A program made the translations under genes and the position numbers. The notes under the pieces were generated by a model. It had not been told where the DNA came from, did not search any database, and worked only from the letters and a program-made list of their open reading frames with translations. Shown piece by piece: positions 1 through 8,652 of a stretch of 64,000 bases of DNA. How positions within the stretch are numbered: the stretch's first letter is position 1; each line of letters begins with the position of its first letter. Source of the DNA: Dolomitihabitans soli (lineage in GTDB: Bacteria > Actinomycetota > Actinomycetes > Streptosporangiales > Streptosporangiaceae); assembly GCF_022213955.1 (NCBI RefSeq), contig NZ_JAKNTW010000020.1, forward strand, positions 62,001-126,000, given 5' to 3'.

Positions 1-321
1 CACGAAGATGTAGTCGCCGGGCTTGGTGTCGACGCGCACCTCGTGCGGCTCCCCGGCGTCCACGTCGAGGAACACGAACGAGGGTGTGCCGCTGACGACG
101 TAGATCGCCGTCTCGGACTCGCCATGGTGGTGGTTGGCCGACGAGGTCGCCGGCGCGACGTGGGTCTGCCCCATCCACAGCCGTCGCGACCCCACCGACG
201 TGCCGCTGATCGCCGCACGCCGGTGCATCCCACCGGTCTGCGCGGTCTCGGAGGTGAGCCCGGCGGGCGCGATGTGGTGCAACCGCCGGTGGAACGGGTC
301 CTCGGGCATGATGATCGCCAT
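1..321 (-). CDS. Cupin-domain protein (3' end outside window)
   Basis: The 107 codons visible hold the N-terminal part of a small cupin. A His cluster and acidic residue around residues 64-70 (HHHGESE), followed by an AIYVVSG strand, match the first cupin motif, where His and Glu hold a metal ion. The strand ending GDYIFV at the window edge begins the second motif. The start ATG at 321 is preceded by a good GAGGAG ribosome site; a second in-frame ATG lies four codons in. No signal peptide, so cytoplasmic. Cupins range from dioxygenases to sugar isomerases, and the substrate cannot be told from this fragment. It lies 210 bp downstream of the WYL regulator on the same strand; co-transcription is possible but not shown. 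Confidence 0.75.
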   Translation of the reverse strand, partial: MAIIMPEDPFHRRLHHIAPAGLTSETAQTGGMHRRAAISGTSVGSRRLWMGQTHVAPATSSANHHHGESETAIYVVSGTPSFVFLDVDAGEPHEVRVDTKPGDYIFV

Positions 322-531
322 CAGAAGCTCCTCGGGTCGTCGGCGGGATGCGGTGCGAGCACCCCGAAGGCTCCATCGTGGTACATCAGCGGGCGGCGTC
401 GCGGACAGGCGTACCCCATCCGGCATCCGGCTCACGTACGAGGCCCGGATGTACCGCCGGTGGTGCGGCGCTGACGGCCCGACGGCAGGGCGCCGATGCG
501 TTCGCGTCACCGGTTGCGCGGGGCGGCGTTC

Positions 532-1485
532 TCACTCGCGATCGAGGAGGCGTGCACCGAACGCCTGGGAAGCAGTTCGAAAGCCGGACGGTTCCCGGAT
601 GGTGAAGTCGGCGTCCACGAAGGCGAGGCTCGGGAGCAGCCATTCCCAGGTGTCTAGCGTCAGGACCACCTCGGTACGGCGGTCGCCACGGGCGGCGAGT
701 TCGGCATCTTGGTACTTGAAGGCGTCGGCGACCGCCGGGAGGGGCGCGTCGACGGTGAGCACGACCCGCTCGCGGGGCCGGTTCAGTCCTTGCCGGAGGT
801 AGTCCAGCGCGGTCTCGGCGGGCAACGGCCTTGGCGTGTAGGTGGTCGTCGACACCTGGAGGCGGGAGAGGCGGTCCACACGGAAGACGCGCCAGTCGCC
901 CTTGTGGGTGTCCCAGGCGAGCACGTACCACCGCAAATGGTGGTGAATCTGGCGGTGGGGTTCGACCCGGCGGGACGAGCCTGAGCCGTCCTTGCCTCGG
1001 TAGTCGAAAGTGACGACCAGGCGGCGCTGGATGGCGTCGGCCAGGGTCGCCAGGTCGTCGGCGCTGGTACTCGGGCCGAGCGAGGCACTGGTCTCCAGGC
1101 TCGCGCGGAGCTGGGTGGCGCGGTGCCGGAGGCGCTTCGGGAGGTACTGGTCGACCTTGCCGTAAGCGCGGGTCGCAGCCTCGTCCACGCTTCCCTCGGC
1201 GGCGCTGCCGGTGGCGGCGAGGGTGGCCAGCCCGAGGAGGGTCGCGATCGCCTCGTCGTCGTCGAGCACGAGCGGTGGCATGGCGGTACCCGCGGTGAGC
1301 CGGTAGTAGCCGCCAGGACCTGGCTGGGTCTCGACGGGGTAGCCGTAGCCGCGGAGACGGTCGATGTCGCGGCGCAGGGTCCGGGGGCTGACGCCGAGCC
1401 GTACGGCGAGTTCGTCGCCGGTGAACGCCCGTCCGGACTGGAGGGTGGTGAGCAGGGCGAGGATGCGCTGGGTGACGTCCGCCAT
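532..1485 (-). CDS. HTH-WYL domain transcriptional regulator (YafY/DeoR-like)
   Basis: A 317-residue regulator. The N-terminus (about 6-60) is a winged helix-turn-helix, with LGVSPRTLRRDIDRL as the recognition region. The C-terminal half carries a WYL domain, visible as RWYVLAWD near residue 187 followed by FRVDRLSRLQVS. WYL domains in known families sense small ligands or nucleic acids. The start at 1485 has a GGAGG site seven bases upstream; a longer reading from further upstream would cross the divergent promoter and is rejected. It is divergent from the UvrA-like gene, and a perfect inverted repeat in the 62-bp gap is the obvious operator. Infer local control of the UvrA-like gene and of itself. 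Confidence 0.9.
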   Translation of the reverse strand: MADVTQRILALLTTLQSGRAFTGDELAVRLGVSPRTLRRDIDRLRGYGYPVETQPGPGGYYRLTAGTAMPPLVLDDDEAIATLLGLATLAATGSAAEGSVDEAATRAYGKVDQYLPKRLRHRATQLRASLETSASLGPSTSADDLATLADAIQRRLVVTFDYRGKDGSGSSRRVEPHRQIHHHLRWYVLAWDTHKGDWRVFRVDRLSRLQVSTTTYTPRPLPAETALDYLRQGLNRPRERVVLTVDAPLPAVADAFKYQDAELAARGDRRTEVVLTLDTWEWLLPSLAFVDADFTIREPSGFRTASQAFGARLLDRE

Positions 1486-1505
1486 GCCTCCAGTCTCACA
1501 AGTAT

Positions 1506-1526
1506 TGCGGTCATCTTCTGACCGCA
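1506..1526. promoter_or_regulatory. Candidate WYL-regulator operator (perfect 8-bp dyad)
   Basis: Inverted repeat TGCGGTCA, 5-bp spacer, TGACCGCA. The arms are perfect complements. It sits in the middle of the 62-bp gap between the divergent WYL-regulator and UvrA-like genes, about 20 bp from either start codon, so a bound protein would cover both promoters. Assignment to the adjacent regulator is inference from position. Confidence 0.6.
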
Positions 1527-1547
1527 TCTGTTCATAGCGTTGCCGGC

Positions 1548-3779
1548 ATGCAGAGTCGAACGATCCGTATCCGGGGTGTCCGGACCAACAATTTGAAGGC
1601 CATGAACGTGGACATCCCTCGCGGCGAGCTCGTCGTGTTCGCGGGCGTGTCAGGGTCGGGCAAGTCATCGCTCGTGTTCGACACGATCGCGGCAGAGGCC
1701 GGGCACCAGCTGAACGAGACATTCCCCCCGTTCGCCCGCAATCGACTGCCGAAATGGACGCGCCCCGAGGTGGACGAGATCAAGGGACTGTCGCCGGTAG
1801 TGGTGATCGACCAGCGCAGGCTCGGCGGGAACGCCCGGTCCACGGTCGGCACCATCACCGACGCCTGGACCTACCTGCGGCTGCTGTTCTCTCGCGTCGG
1901 CTCACCGCACGTCGGCGAGTCGAACCACTTCTCGTTCAACGACCCCGCCGGCATGTGCCCGGCCTGCTCCGGGCTCGGCGAGGTCGTGGTGAGTGCCGTA
2001 GACCGGTTCCTGGACCTGGACAAGTCGCTCGCCCAGGGGGCGATCCTGCTTCCCGGGTTCGGCAACGGCGGCTACTGGTACGCCCAGTACGCCGATATCG
2101 GCAGTTTCGCGGCGGACACCCCGCTCCGGGACTGGACCGAGGCGGAGCGCGAGGCCCTGCTCTACGGCGGTGAGCACGCAACGCGCCTGGGCGCCAAGCC
2201 GCCCAAGGACTACGAGGGCGTCGTGGAGCGGTTCGAACGCGTCTACCTGCACACGTCCGACAATCTGTCCGATCGCAAGCAGGAGGCCATCGCCCGGTTC
2301 ACCCGGTCCGAGCTCTGTCCTGAGTGCCACGGCGACCGGCTCAACGAGGCCGGCCGTACCGCCACCGTCCTCGGGCACACCATCGGTGAGCTGGCCCGCA
2401 TGGAGATCACCGAGCTGGCCGGCCTGGTCGAGCGCGTGGCCGACCCCGCTGTCGCGCCCATCGCGGCCGCCCTCGGGGACAGGCTCGGAGCCATGGTCAC
2501 GATGGGGCTCGGCTACCTCCACCTCGGCCGCGCCACCACCAGCCTGTCCGGCGGGGAGTCGCAGCGGATCAAGACGGTCAAGCACCTGGGCAGCAGCCTC
2601 ATCGAAATGCTCTACATCTTCGACGAACCCACCGTGGGCCTCCACCCGCACGATGTCGTATCGATGACCACCCTGCTGCGGCAGCTCCGCGACCAGGGCA
2701 ACACCGTCCTCGTCGTCGAGCACGACCCCGCCGTCATGGCCATCGCCGACCAGATAATCGAGATCGGACCCGCCGCCGGCGCAGACGGCGGCGAACTGGT
2801 CTTCCAAGGCACCTTCGACCAGCTCAAGACCGCGCGCACGGCGACCTCCACCGCTCTCACCACGCGGACGTCGATCCCCGCGAACCCGCGAGCGGCCACC
2901 GGCGCGATCACGGTGACGAACGCCACCCGCAACAACCTCAAGAATCTGACCGTCGACATCCCCGCCGAAGTCCTCACCGTGCTCACCGGCGTCGCGGGGT
3001 CGGGCAAGTCCAGCCTCGCCACGGAGCTGGTCTCACAGCACAGTGCGGTCGTGATCGACCAGAGGGCGGTCAGCACCAACCGGCGCTCCACCCCGATCAC
3101 CTACACCGGCATCGCTACCCCTGTCCGCAACCTCTTCGCCAAACACAGCGGCCTGCCCGCCGGCTGGTTCAGCGCCAACTCCGAAGGCGGCTGCCCGCAC
3201 TGCAATGGTTTGGGCGTCATCTACACCGACCTGGCCTTCATGGACGGCCAGGAAACCGTTTGCGAGACCTGCCAGGGGCGACGCTTCACCGGCGAGGTGC
3301 TCCGCCATCGAGTCAACGGCCTGTCCATCGCGGACATCGACGACCTGACCATCAGCGACGCCATCGGCCGGCTGTCCGACAAGAAGATCCGCATGGCGCT
3401 GCAGCACCTCGAACATGTCGGACTCGGTTACCTGCACCTCGGCCAGCCGCTACCGACGCTCTCCGGCGGTGAGTGCCAGCGCGTCAAGATAGCCAAGGAA
3501 CTGCGCGACACCGCCGAACCAGCCCTCTATGTGCTCGACGAACCCACCACGGGCCTGCATCCGCGCGACATCGCGGCCCTGCTCGGCGTACTCGACCAAC
3601 TCGTCGACCAGGGCCATACCGTTGTCGTCATCGAACACAACCTCGACGTCATCCGGCACGCGGACTGGGTCATCGACCTCGGCCCCGGGCCCGGTAGACA
3701 CGGCGGCGAGATCCTCTACCAAGGACCGGTCGCCCACCTGGAAGGCACGGTCACCGCCGACGCCCTGCACGCCCGGTAA
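1548..3779 (+). CDS. Short UvrA-like ABC ATPase (UvrA paralogue)
   Basis: 743 residues with the duplicated ABC layout of UvrA. Walker A motifs are GVSGSGKSS (about 33-41) and GVAGSGKSS (about 480). Signatures are LSGGESQ (about 333) and LSGGECQ (about 639). Walker B regions read FDEPTVGLHP and LDEPTTGLHP. Zinc-type cysteine pairs are CPAC, CPEC, CPHC and CETC. Housekeeping UvrA is about 950 residues, so this copy lacks roughly 200 residues, probably including the UvrB-interaction/insertion region. Short paralogues of this type are linked in some producers to resistance against DNA-binding antibiotics (DrrC-like). Here that role is inference from size and from the private divergent WYL regulator. 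Nucleotide-excision repair itself is unlikely to depend on it. Confidence 0.9.
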   Translation: MQSRTIRIRGVRTNNLKAMNVDIPRGELVVFAGVSGSGKSSLVFDTIAAEAGHQLNETFPPFARNRLPKWTRPEVDEIKGLSPVVVIDQRRLGGNARSTVGTITDAWTYLRLLFSRVGSPHVGESNHFSFNDPAGMCPACSGLGEVVVSAVDRFLDLDKSLAQGAILLPGFGNGGYWYAQYADIGSFAADTPLRDWTEAEREALLYGGEHATRLGAKPPKDYEGVVERFERVYLHTSDNLSDRKQEAIARFTRSELCPECHGDRLNEAGRTATVLGHTIGELARMEITELAGLVERVADPAVAPIAAALGDRLGAMVTMGLGYLHLGRATTSLSGGESQRIKTVKHLGSSLIEMLYIFDEPTVGLHPHDVVSMTTLLRQLRDQGNTVLVVEHDPAVMAIADQIIEIGPAAGADGGELVFQGTFDQLKTARTATSTALTTRTSIPANPRAATGAITVTNATRNNLKNLTVDIPAEVLTVLTGVAGSGKSSLATELVSQHSAVVIDQRAVSTNRRSTPITYTGIATPVRNLFAKHSGLPAGWFSANSEGGCPHCNGLGVIYTDLAFMDGQETVCETCQGRRFTGEVLRHRVNGLSIADIDDLTISDAIGRLSDKKIRMALQHLEHVGLGYLHLGQPLPTLSGGECQRVKIAKELRDTAEPALYVLDEPTTGLHPRDIAALLGVLDQLVDQGHTVVVIEHNLDVIRHADWVIDLGPGPGRHGGEILYQGPVAHLEGTVTADALHAR

Positions 3780-3813
3780 GCCATACGAACCGCGCACGGT
3801 GCTGACGGTCCCA

Positions 3814-3837
3814 GGCGGGCCGGGCCGACGGCCCGCC
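3814..3837. terminator. GC-rich hairpin between convergent genes
   Basis: Arms GGCGGGCC and GGCCCGCC (8 bp, perfect) with an 8-base loop, 34 bp after the UvrA-like stop and 49 bp before the end of the convergent pectate lyase. No U-tract follows, as is usual for high-GC actinobacterial terminators. Confidence 0.5.
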
Positions 3838-3886
3838 GGATCATGTCCGGCGGGCGTTCCGCCGTCCCCGTGCGGTGTCGTCGCCG

Positions 3887-4933
3887 TCAACCGCCGGCAC
3901 CGGGCTGGAGCCCGGCCACCGTGACCTTGCCCGCTCCCGCGCCCGCGCGCACCGCGGCCGGGACACCCGCCGGGGCGTCGACCGTGTAGGCGTAGTAGGT
4001 GCGCGGTTCGACGACGGTGCCGGCCGTCTCCGGCGTGCCCGAGTTCACCAGGATGTTGTTGCGCTGGACCGCACGGCCGGGACCGCTGTCGGCGTAACCG
4101 CTGGCCGAGATGAGCGGGTGCGGGACGTTCTCGAAGTAGTTGCCCTCGACCACGGCTCCGGCGTTCTCCGTCGAGGCCACGCCGTACAACTCGTTGGACA
4201 GGAAGTAGTTGTTGAAGACGTGCACCGGCTCGCCGAAGCGGATGCGCGGATGGCGCTGACGGCTGTGGTCGAAGAAGTTGTGGTGCAGGGTCACCTTCAG
4301 GTGGCCGACGTCGGTCGAGGCCGCGCCGTCGGAGTGGCTGATCAGCATGCTCTTGTCGGCGTGGTCGAAGTGGTTCCACGAGACGGTGACGTAGTCGGCG
4401 CCGCGCACGACGTCGATCGAGCCGTCCACCGCGCCGGAGAAGGTGTTGTGGTCGATCCAGATGTGGTGCGACTGCTGGCCGACGTTGACGGCGTCGTCCT
4501 CCGCCGCCGTGAAGCGAAGGTTGCGCACGATCACGTTGTAGGACCGGTAGAAGTCCAGGCCGCCGCCGGTGATGTGGCCGGAGGAGCCGACGCCGACGAT
4601 GGTCTTGTTCGGGCGAACGCCCTGTTTGCTGCTGATCTCGATCCTGCCCGCCACCTGGATGACCAGCGGCTCCAGGCTGTCGATGTAGCCGAGGAACTGC
4701 GCCGCGTTCGTCGCGGTGACGGTCCGCCCGGCCGCGCCGCCGGTGGTCCCGTTCTGGCCGAGGGCGTTGACGGAGGCGAAGCCGATCGGCGCCGCGGCGA
4801 GCGGTACGGCCTGCGGCACGGCGGCTTCCGCCTGGACGGTGGTGGCGTGCGGTGTGACGGCGACCAGCACGGCGGCGAAGGCGGTCGCCAGCGCCCTTCC
4901 CAGGCGCGGCGGATAGTGCTCCAGGCGAGTCAT
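3887..4933 (-). CDS. Secreted pectate lyase, polysaccharide lyase family 1
   Basis: 348 residues. The N-terminus is a Sec-type signal (basic start, hydrophobic ALATAFAAVLVAV, likely cleavage near residue 35). The rest is a right-handed beta-helix with PL1 hallmarks: IWIDHNTF (about 163), DGSIDVVRGADYVTVSWNHF, and RHPRIRFG (about 231), which holds the catalytic Arg of the PelC type. Product: calcium-dependent beta-elimination of polygalacturonate outside the cell. The start at 4933 is chosen because it follows a GGAAAGG site and begins the signal peptide; an upstream ATG at 5116 would add about 60 unlikely residues. A LacI-like operator lies about 247 bp upstream. Convergent with the UvrA-like gene. 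Confidence 0.9.
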   Translation of the reverse strand: MTRLEHYPPRLGRALATAFAAVLVAVTPHATTVQAEAAVPQAVPLAAAPIGFASVNALGQNGTTGGAAGRTVTATNAAQFLGYIDSLEPLVIQVAGRIEISSKQGVRPNKTIVGVGSSGHITGGGLDFYRSYNVIVRNLRFTAAEDDAVNVGQQSHHIWIDHNTFSGAVDGSIDVVRGADYVTVSWNHFDHADKSMLISHSDGAASTDVGHLKVTLHHNFFDHSRQRHPRIRFGEPVHVFNNYFLSNELYGVASTENAGAVVEGNYFENVPHPLISASGYADSGPGRAVQRNNILVNSGTPETAGTVVEPRTYYAYTVDAPAGVPAAVRAGAGAGKVTVAGLQPGAGG

Positions 4934-5709
4934 GTGCTTGCCTTTCCGGTGGGGGACGGACGCGGAGCGGGTGGCACGGCCGATCTCTTCCGACGCTCGT
5001 GCTGCCATTCGGGCGACGTTCAGCCACAAATGTTCAGTCAGAAGTCGCCTGCCGGGTAACTCTTCTCCCGAGAATTCCCCGAGAAATCCCGAGCAAGGCG
5101 GGGCATGCTGAATCAATGGGCGCAGCGGATATGTTCACAGCGTCCGATGTGATTTGTCCTGCCCGATTCACCTCCGCTTGGAAAACGCTTTCCGCAGTCA
5201 CTGTTACTTACCGCATCAGGCGCGTTTCGTGAAGCGTCCGGCGTCAAGTACTCCATCGGCGAGCGGCCCCGACCCCATCCCCACCAGGCAGGAGACCCGC
5301 TCCCACCTGGCCGGACGCCCATATCGACCAGTTGACGCCAGAGGTACGGCCGGCGGAGCCTCATGAAAATTTCATACCGCGACCGGCCTGCCGGAAAGGC
5401 GGGAAACCGAGCGGGTGCGATGAAGGTCCCACCAGGCGAACGAAAGCATGACCTGCCGCGATTCCCGCCTACCCCGACGGCCGGCAGCGTGGGTGTCCGC
5501 CATCGCTTTTCACGTCTTTATGTTGGTTTATAAATCAAACTATTGACGCTTGATACGGCGGTGGGTGAACCTCTGCTGGAGCCGGTCGAGAACGAATCCA
5601 CACAACGACCGGCTTCCGACGGCAGACGTCCATCGTCCATGCCGTCCTGTTCAAGAACGCGGGGCGCCCCTCCCCGGCGCCGTACCTCTCTGATGGGAGC
5701 AGTGACATC
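4934..5709. other. 776-bp intergenic region between two divergent pectate lyase genes
   Basis: No convincing coding sequence. It holds the LacI-like dyad at 5180-5193 and, nearer the PL3 gene, an AT-rich imperfect palindrome at 5523-5538 (core TTTATAAA, outer TTG/CAA). A TTGACG hexamer follows at 5543, but no good -10 could be placed 16-18 bp downstream. The AT content around 5515-5545 is far above the local average, consistent with a promoter region. Confidence 0.55.
5180..5193. promoter_or_regulatory. LacI-family-like operator
   Basis: GGAAAACGCTTTCC: perfect GGAAA/TTTCC arms and the CG centre typical of LacI-family operators for sugar regulons. It lies between the two divergent pectate lyase genes, nearer PL1. 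No LacI gene is adjacent. The two in this window have associated dyads of different sequence, so the regulator may be encoded elsewhere. Confidence 0.5.
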
Positions 5710-6990
5710 GTGGCATTCGAATCTCGTCTCTCGGGCAGTCCGCCGCGCGGGCCCCGGCGTGGCTGGCGGCGTCTGTTCGTCGCCGTGGCCACGATGGTCC
5801 TGGCCATGACCGGCACCGTGGTGGCCGGCACGGTGATGACCGGCCCGGCCCACGCGGCGTCGGTGGACACCTCCGCCTGGTACGTGCTGGTCAACCGGCA
5901 CAGCGGCAACGCGCTGGACCTCTACGACTTCCAGACCAACGACGGGGCGGCCATCGTGCAGTGGGCCCGCAACGACGGCAACCAGCAGCAGTGGCAGTTC
6001 GTCGACTCGGGCGGCGGCTACTACCGGCTCAAGTCGCGCCACAGCGGCAAGGTGCTCGACATCTACGAGTGGTCGACCGCGGGCGGAGCCAACGTCGTGC
6101 AGTGGGCCGACCTCAACGGCAACAACCAGCAGTTCCGCCTCGCCGACTCCGAGGGCGGACACGTCCGCCTGATCAACCGCAACAGCGGCATGGCCTTGGA
6201 GACCTGGGAGTGGGCCACCGCCAACGGCTCCCGGGTCTCCCAGTACACCGACCTTGACGGCCACAACCAGCAATGGAGCCTGGTGAAGGTCGGCAGCGGC
6301 GGCTCCTCCGGCGGCGACGGCAGCGGCCCGTGGCCCTCGTCGACGGGCAATGTGCACACCCCCACCACCCGGAACGCCGGCACCTTCTTCGACGGCGGCA
6401 TGAAGCGCTACTACGGCATCGGCGACGGCGGCCAGGGCGAAAGCCAGGACCCCATGTTCGTCGTCGCCAACGGCGGGACGATCCAGAACGTCATCCTCGA
6501 CGCGCCGGCCGGCGACGGCATCCACTGCGAAGGCTCCTGCACCATCCGCAACGTCTGGTGGAACGACGTGGGCGAGGACGCCGCCACGTTCAAGAGCTCC
6601 AGCTCCTCGGCCACCTACCTGGTCGACGGCGGCGGCGCCAAGTCCGGCTCGGACAAGGTGTTCCAGCACAACGGCGCGGGCAAACTGACCATCCGCAACT
6701 TCCAGGTGCACGGCTCCGGCAAGCTCTACCGCGCCTGCGGCAACTGCTCCAGCTCCTACCAGCGCCATGTGGTGATGGACGGCGTCACCGCCCGATCCAC
6801 CAAGGTCCTGGCCGGCATCAACACCAACTGGGGCGACACCGCCCGCTTCTCCCGGATCACCGTGTACGGCAGCGCCACCATCTGCGAGAAGTACAAGGGC
6901 GTGCCCAAGGGCAGCGAACCGGAGAAGATCGGCTCCGGCGCCGACGGCGTCAACTGCCTCTACTCCTCCTCCGACATCACCTACAGGTAA
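5710..6990 (+). CDS. Secreted pectate lyase family 3 with N-terminal ricin-type (CBM13) module
   Basis: 426 residues in three parts. First a signal peptide (about 1-49, ending AHA/AS). Then a ricin-type beta-trefoil (about 50-196) with three repeats around GNALDLYDF, GKVLDIYEW and GMALETWEW, each followed by an NQQW/NQQF motif. A Ser/Gly linker leads to a PL3 catalytic domain (about 216-426). The PL3 signature is DGIHCEGSCTIRNVWW followed by VGEDAATFK. The trefoil should bind plant cell-wall sugars and the PL3 domain cleaves pectate outside the cell. The GTG start at 5710 has GGGAG about ten bases upstream. A 16-bp-stem terminator follows directly. With the divergent PL1 it forms a two-gene pectinolytic pair. 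Confidence 0.92.
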   Translation: MAFESRLSGSPPRGPRRGWRRLFVAVATMVLAMTGTVVAGTVMTGPAHAASVDTSAWYVLVNRHSGNALDLYDFQTNDGAAIVQWARNDGNQQQWQFVDSGGGYYRLKSRHSGKVLDIYEWSTAGGANVVQWADLNGNNQQFRLADSEGGHVRLINRNSGMALETWEWATANGSRVSQYTDLDGHNQQWSLVKVGSGGSSGGDGSGPWPSSTGNVHTPTTRNAGTFFDGGMKRYYGIGDGGQGESQDPMFVVANGGTIQNVILDAPAGDGIHCEGSCTIRNVWWNDVGEDAATFKSSSSSATYLVDGGGAKSGSDKVFQHNGAGKLTIRNFQVHGSGKLYRACGNCSSSYQRHVVMDGVTARSTKVLAGINTNWGDTARFSRITVYGSATICEKYKGVPKGSEPEKIGSGADGVNCLYSSSDITYR

Positions 6991-6994
6991 TCCC

Positions 6995-7033
6995 GCAGGG
7001 CCGGCCGGGGAACACTCCCCCGGCCGGCCCTGC
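6995..7033. terminator. Strong intrinsic-type hairpin after the PL3 gene
   Basis: Perfect 16-bp stem (left arm 6995-7010, right arm 7018-7033) with a 7-base loop, four bases after the PL3 stop. There is no T-run. It isolates the pectate lyase gene from the convergent gene ending at 7132. Confidence 0.75.
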
Positions 7034-7131
7034 TCGCCGATCAACCCGCCGAGCCCGGATCCGGACCCACCAGGCGCCCCCGCGACCCGCTTCGCACCCC
7101 CGTCATCCGCTTCCGCGCCCCGGCGGCCGAT

Positions 7132-7815
7132 CTAACGCGCGAAGAGCTCAGCGGCCAGTTTCCCAGCCATCTTCCGTGCCTGGGGGCCGCCGAAGTCCGA
7201 TTCCCGCCAACCCTGCGGATAGCCGGGGAAGGTGTAGATCGCCACCGCCCTGCCCTGCCGCGTCACGGTGCCCGTCATGCCCGAGGCGACGTAGAAGCCC
7301 TTGACCAGGAACGCCTCCTCACCGATGTGCGCGCGTCTGGTGCGGTGGGTGAACTTCGCGCCGTCGCCCACGTCCCGCACGGCGCATTTGCGCAGTTGTG
7401 ACCGCAGGCCGTCGATCGCCACACGGGCGGCGGGCTCGTCCCGGTAGACGATCAGCTGCTCCGAGTAGACGCCGTCCCAGCCCACGACCTCGCCGTACAC
7501 GGTCCGCGCCGCGACCCGGCCCCGGTCCGTCCGCTTCCGCACGTCGCAGGGATCGATCAGCAGCGGCACGCTCCGCCGGTCGCTGACCTTCCAGGACAGC
7601 CGGCCGTACTTCTTCTCGGCCTTCTTCCTGGTCACCTTGCCCTCGTACAGCAGGAACCCGTCAGGGATACGCACGCCCGCGGCGTCCGCGGTGGTCGCGG
7701 TGGTCGCGGTGGCGGTCCCGCCGAAGCCGGCCAGTGTCATACAGGCGACCGCCAGCACCGCGGCCATTCGCCGGGCGGTGCCCGACCGCCCTCTGCTCTC
7801 CCGCGTCGTGTTCAT
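7132..7815 (-). CDS. Secreted protein of unknown function
   Basis: 227 residues with a signal peptide (Arg-rich start, hydrophobic VLAVACMTLAGFGG, cleavage near ADAA at about 45) and a soluble remainder of mixed alpha/beta character. Two cysteines (in IDPCDV and RKCAVRD) could form a disulfide. The pattern of a conserved SEQLIVYRDEPAA segment followed by a helix recalls actinobacterial extracellular sensor-like domains such as the PknH C-terminal family, but this is only a resemblance. A GGAGG site precedes the ATG at 7815. No neighbour suggests a function. Confidence 0.75.
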   Translation of the reverse strand: MNTTRESRGRSGTARRMAAVLAVACMTLAGFGGTATATTATTADAAGVRIPDGFLLYEGKVTRKKAEKKYGRLSWKVSDRRSVPLLIDPCDVRKRTDRGRVAARTVYGEVVGWDGVYSEQLIVYRDEPAARVAIDGLRSQLRKCAVRDVGDGAKFTHRTRRAHIGEEAFLVKGFYVASGMTGTVTRQGRAVAIYTFPGYPQGWRESDFGGPQARKMAGKLAAELFAR

Positions 7816-7962
7816 CTGAGCCTCCGTCCCTTTCCCATGTGGGGATTAGATGATGGAAGCGGATGATTCGTTCACCCCAGTAGAAATCAAGCCTTCGTCG
7901 AGGTCGAGCGGTACCTGCTGGAGGGTGACGAGATCCCGTGGGTCACGCTGCGGCTCTCCTGG

Positions 7963-8556
7963 TCAGGCTTTCGGCTGGCCGAGGATCAGGTCGGCTGAGG
8001 CGGCCAGCCGGTCAGCGCGCTCGCCCTGCAGGGCGCCGGGGCCTGAGACGTATTCGGTGTACGCCTCGAACTGTGCGGTGCCGCACAGGGTGAGGGCGAG
8101 CGTGTACGGCTCGGCGCCGCGCGGCAGCTCACCGGCCTTTTGGCACTCGGCCAGATAGCGGGCCATCTGGTCGAGCGCCAGGTGGGGGCCGGTGCCGTGC
8201 TTGCGGTTGGTCGCCTGGTAGGCGGCGAACAGGTCCTGGTCGGCGGCGGCCCCGGCCACCAGCGGCAGTGACGCCGTGTAGAAGGCGATGCCGCGCTCCA
8301 GCAGATCGACGAGCACGGTGCGCATCGGCCGCTGTCCGGGCGGGGTGGCGGCCTTCTGCCAGGCCCGCAGCTCCGGCAGTTCCTGCGACAGCAGCGCGAT
8401 CAGCAGGCCGATCTTGCCGCCGAAGTTTTTGGTGATGCTGCCCTCGGCGGCGTCCGCGGCCTGGGCGATCTCGCGGGTGGTGAGCCTGGCCAGGCCGCGT
8501 TCGCGCAGCAGCCGGGCGGCGGCGTCGAGGATGCGCTGGCGTGCGGGTGGAGCCAT
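7963..8556 (-). CDS. TetR/AcrR-family transcriptional repressor
   Basis: 197 residues. The N-terminal HTH (about 8-52) reads RQRILDAAARLLRERG, then LTTREIAQAADAAEGSITKNFG, the standard TetR recognition pattern. The C-terminal all-helical domain would bind a ligand. The start at 8556 follows GGGGAG. It is divergent from a membrane protein gene, and the 96-bp gap carries two copies of a palindromic operator. Infer repression of both genes, released by an unknown compound. Confidence 0.9.
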   Translation of the reverse strand: MAPPARQRILDAAARLLRERGLARLTTREIAQAADAAEGSITKNFGGKIGLLIALLSQELPELRAWQKAATPPGQRPMRTVLVDLLERGIAFYTASLPLVAGAAADQDLFAAYQATNRKHGTGPHLALDQMARYLAECQKAGELPRGAEPYTLALTLCGTAQFEAYTEYVSGPGALQGERADRLAASADLILGQPKA

Positions 8557-8580
8557 TGGTGATCTCCCCGGATTGACAAG

Positions 8581-8635
8581 TGAGGTGAGCGCGCACCACA
8601 GTAGCAAGGAGAAAATCAGGTGCGCGCGCACCTCA
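8581..8635. promoter_or_regulatory. Duplicated TetR operator
   Basis: Two 17-bp arms (8581-8597 and 8619-8635) are inverted copies of each other with one mismatch. Each is itself palindromic: the right copy contains the perfect 16-bp dyad AGGTGCGCGCGCACCT (8618-8633), and the left is GGTGAGCGCGCACC. They lie between the TetR gene and the membrane-protein gene. The right site ends about 17 bp before the latter's start codon. Confidence 0.7.
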
Positions 8636-8652
8636 CTATTGCTGGAGGGCTT

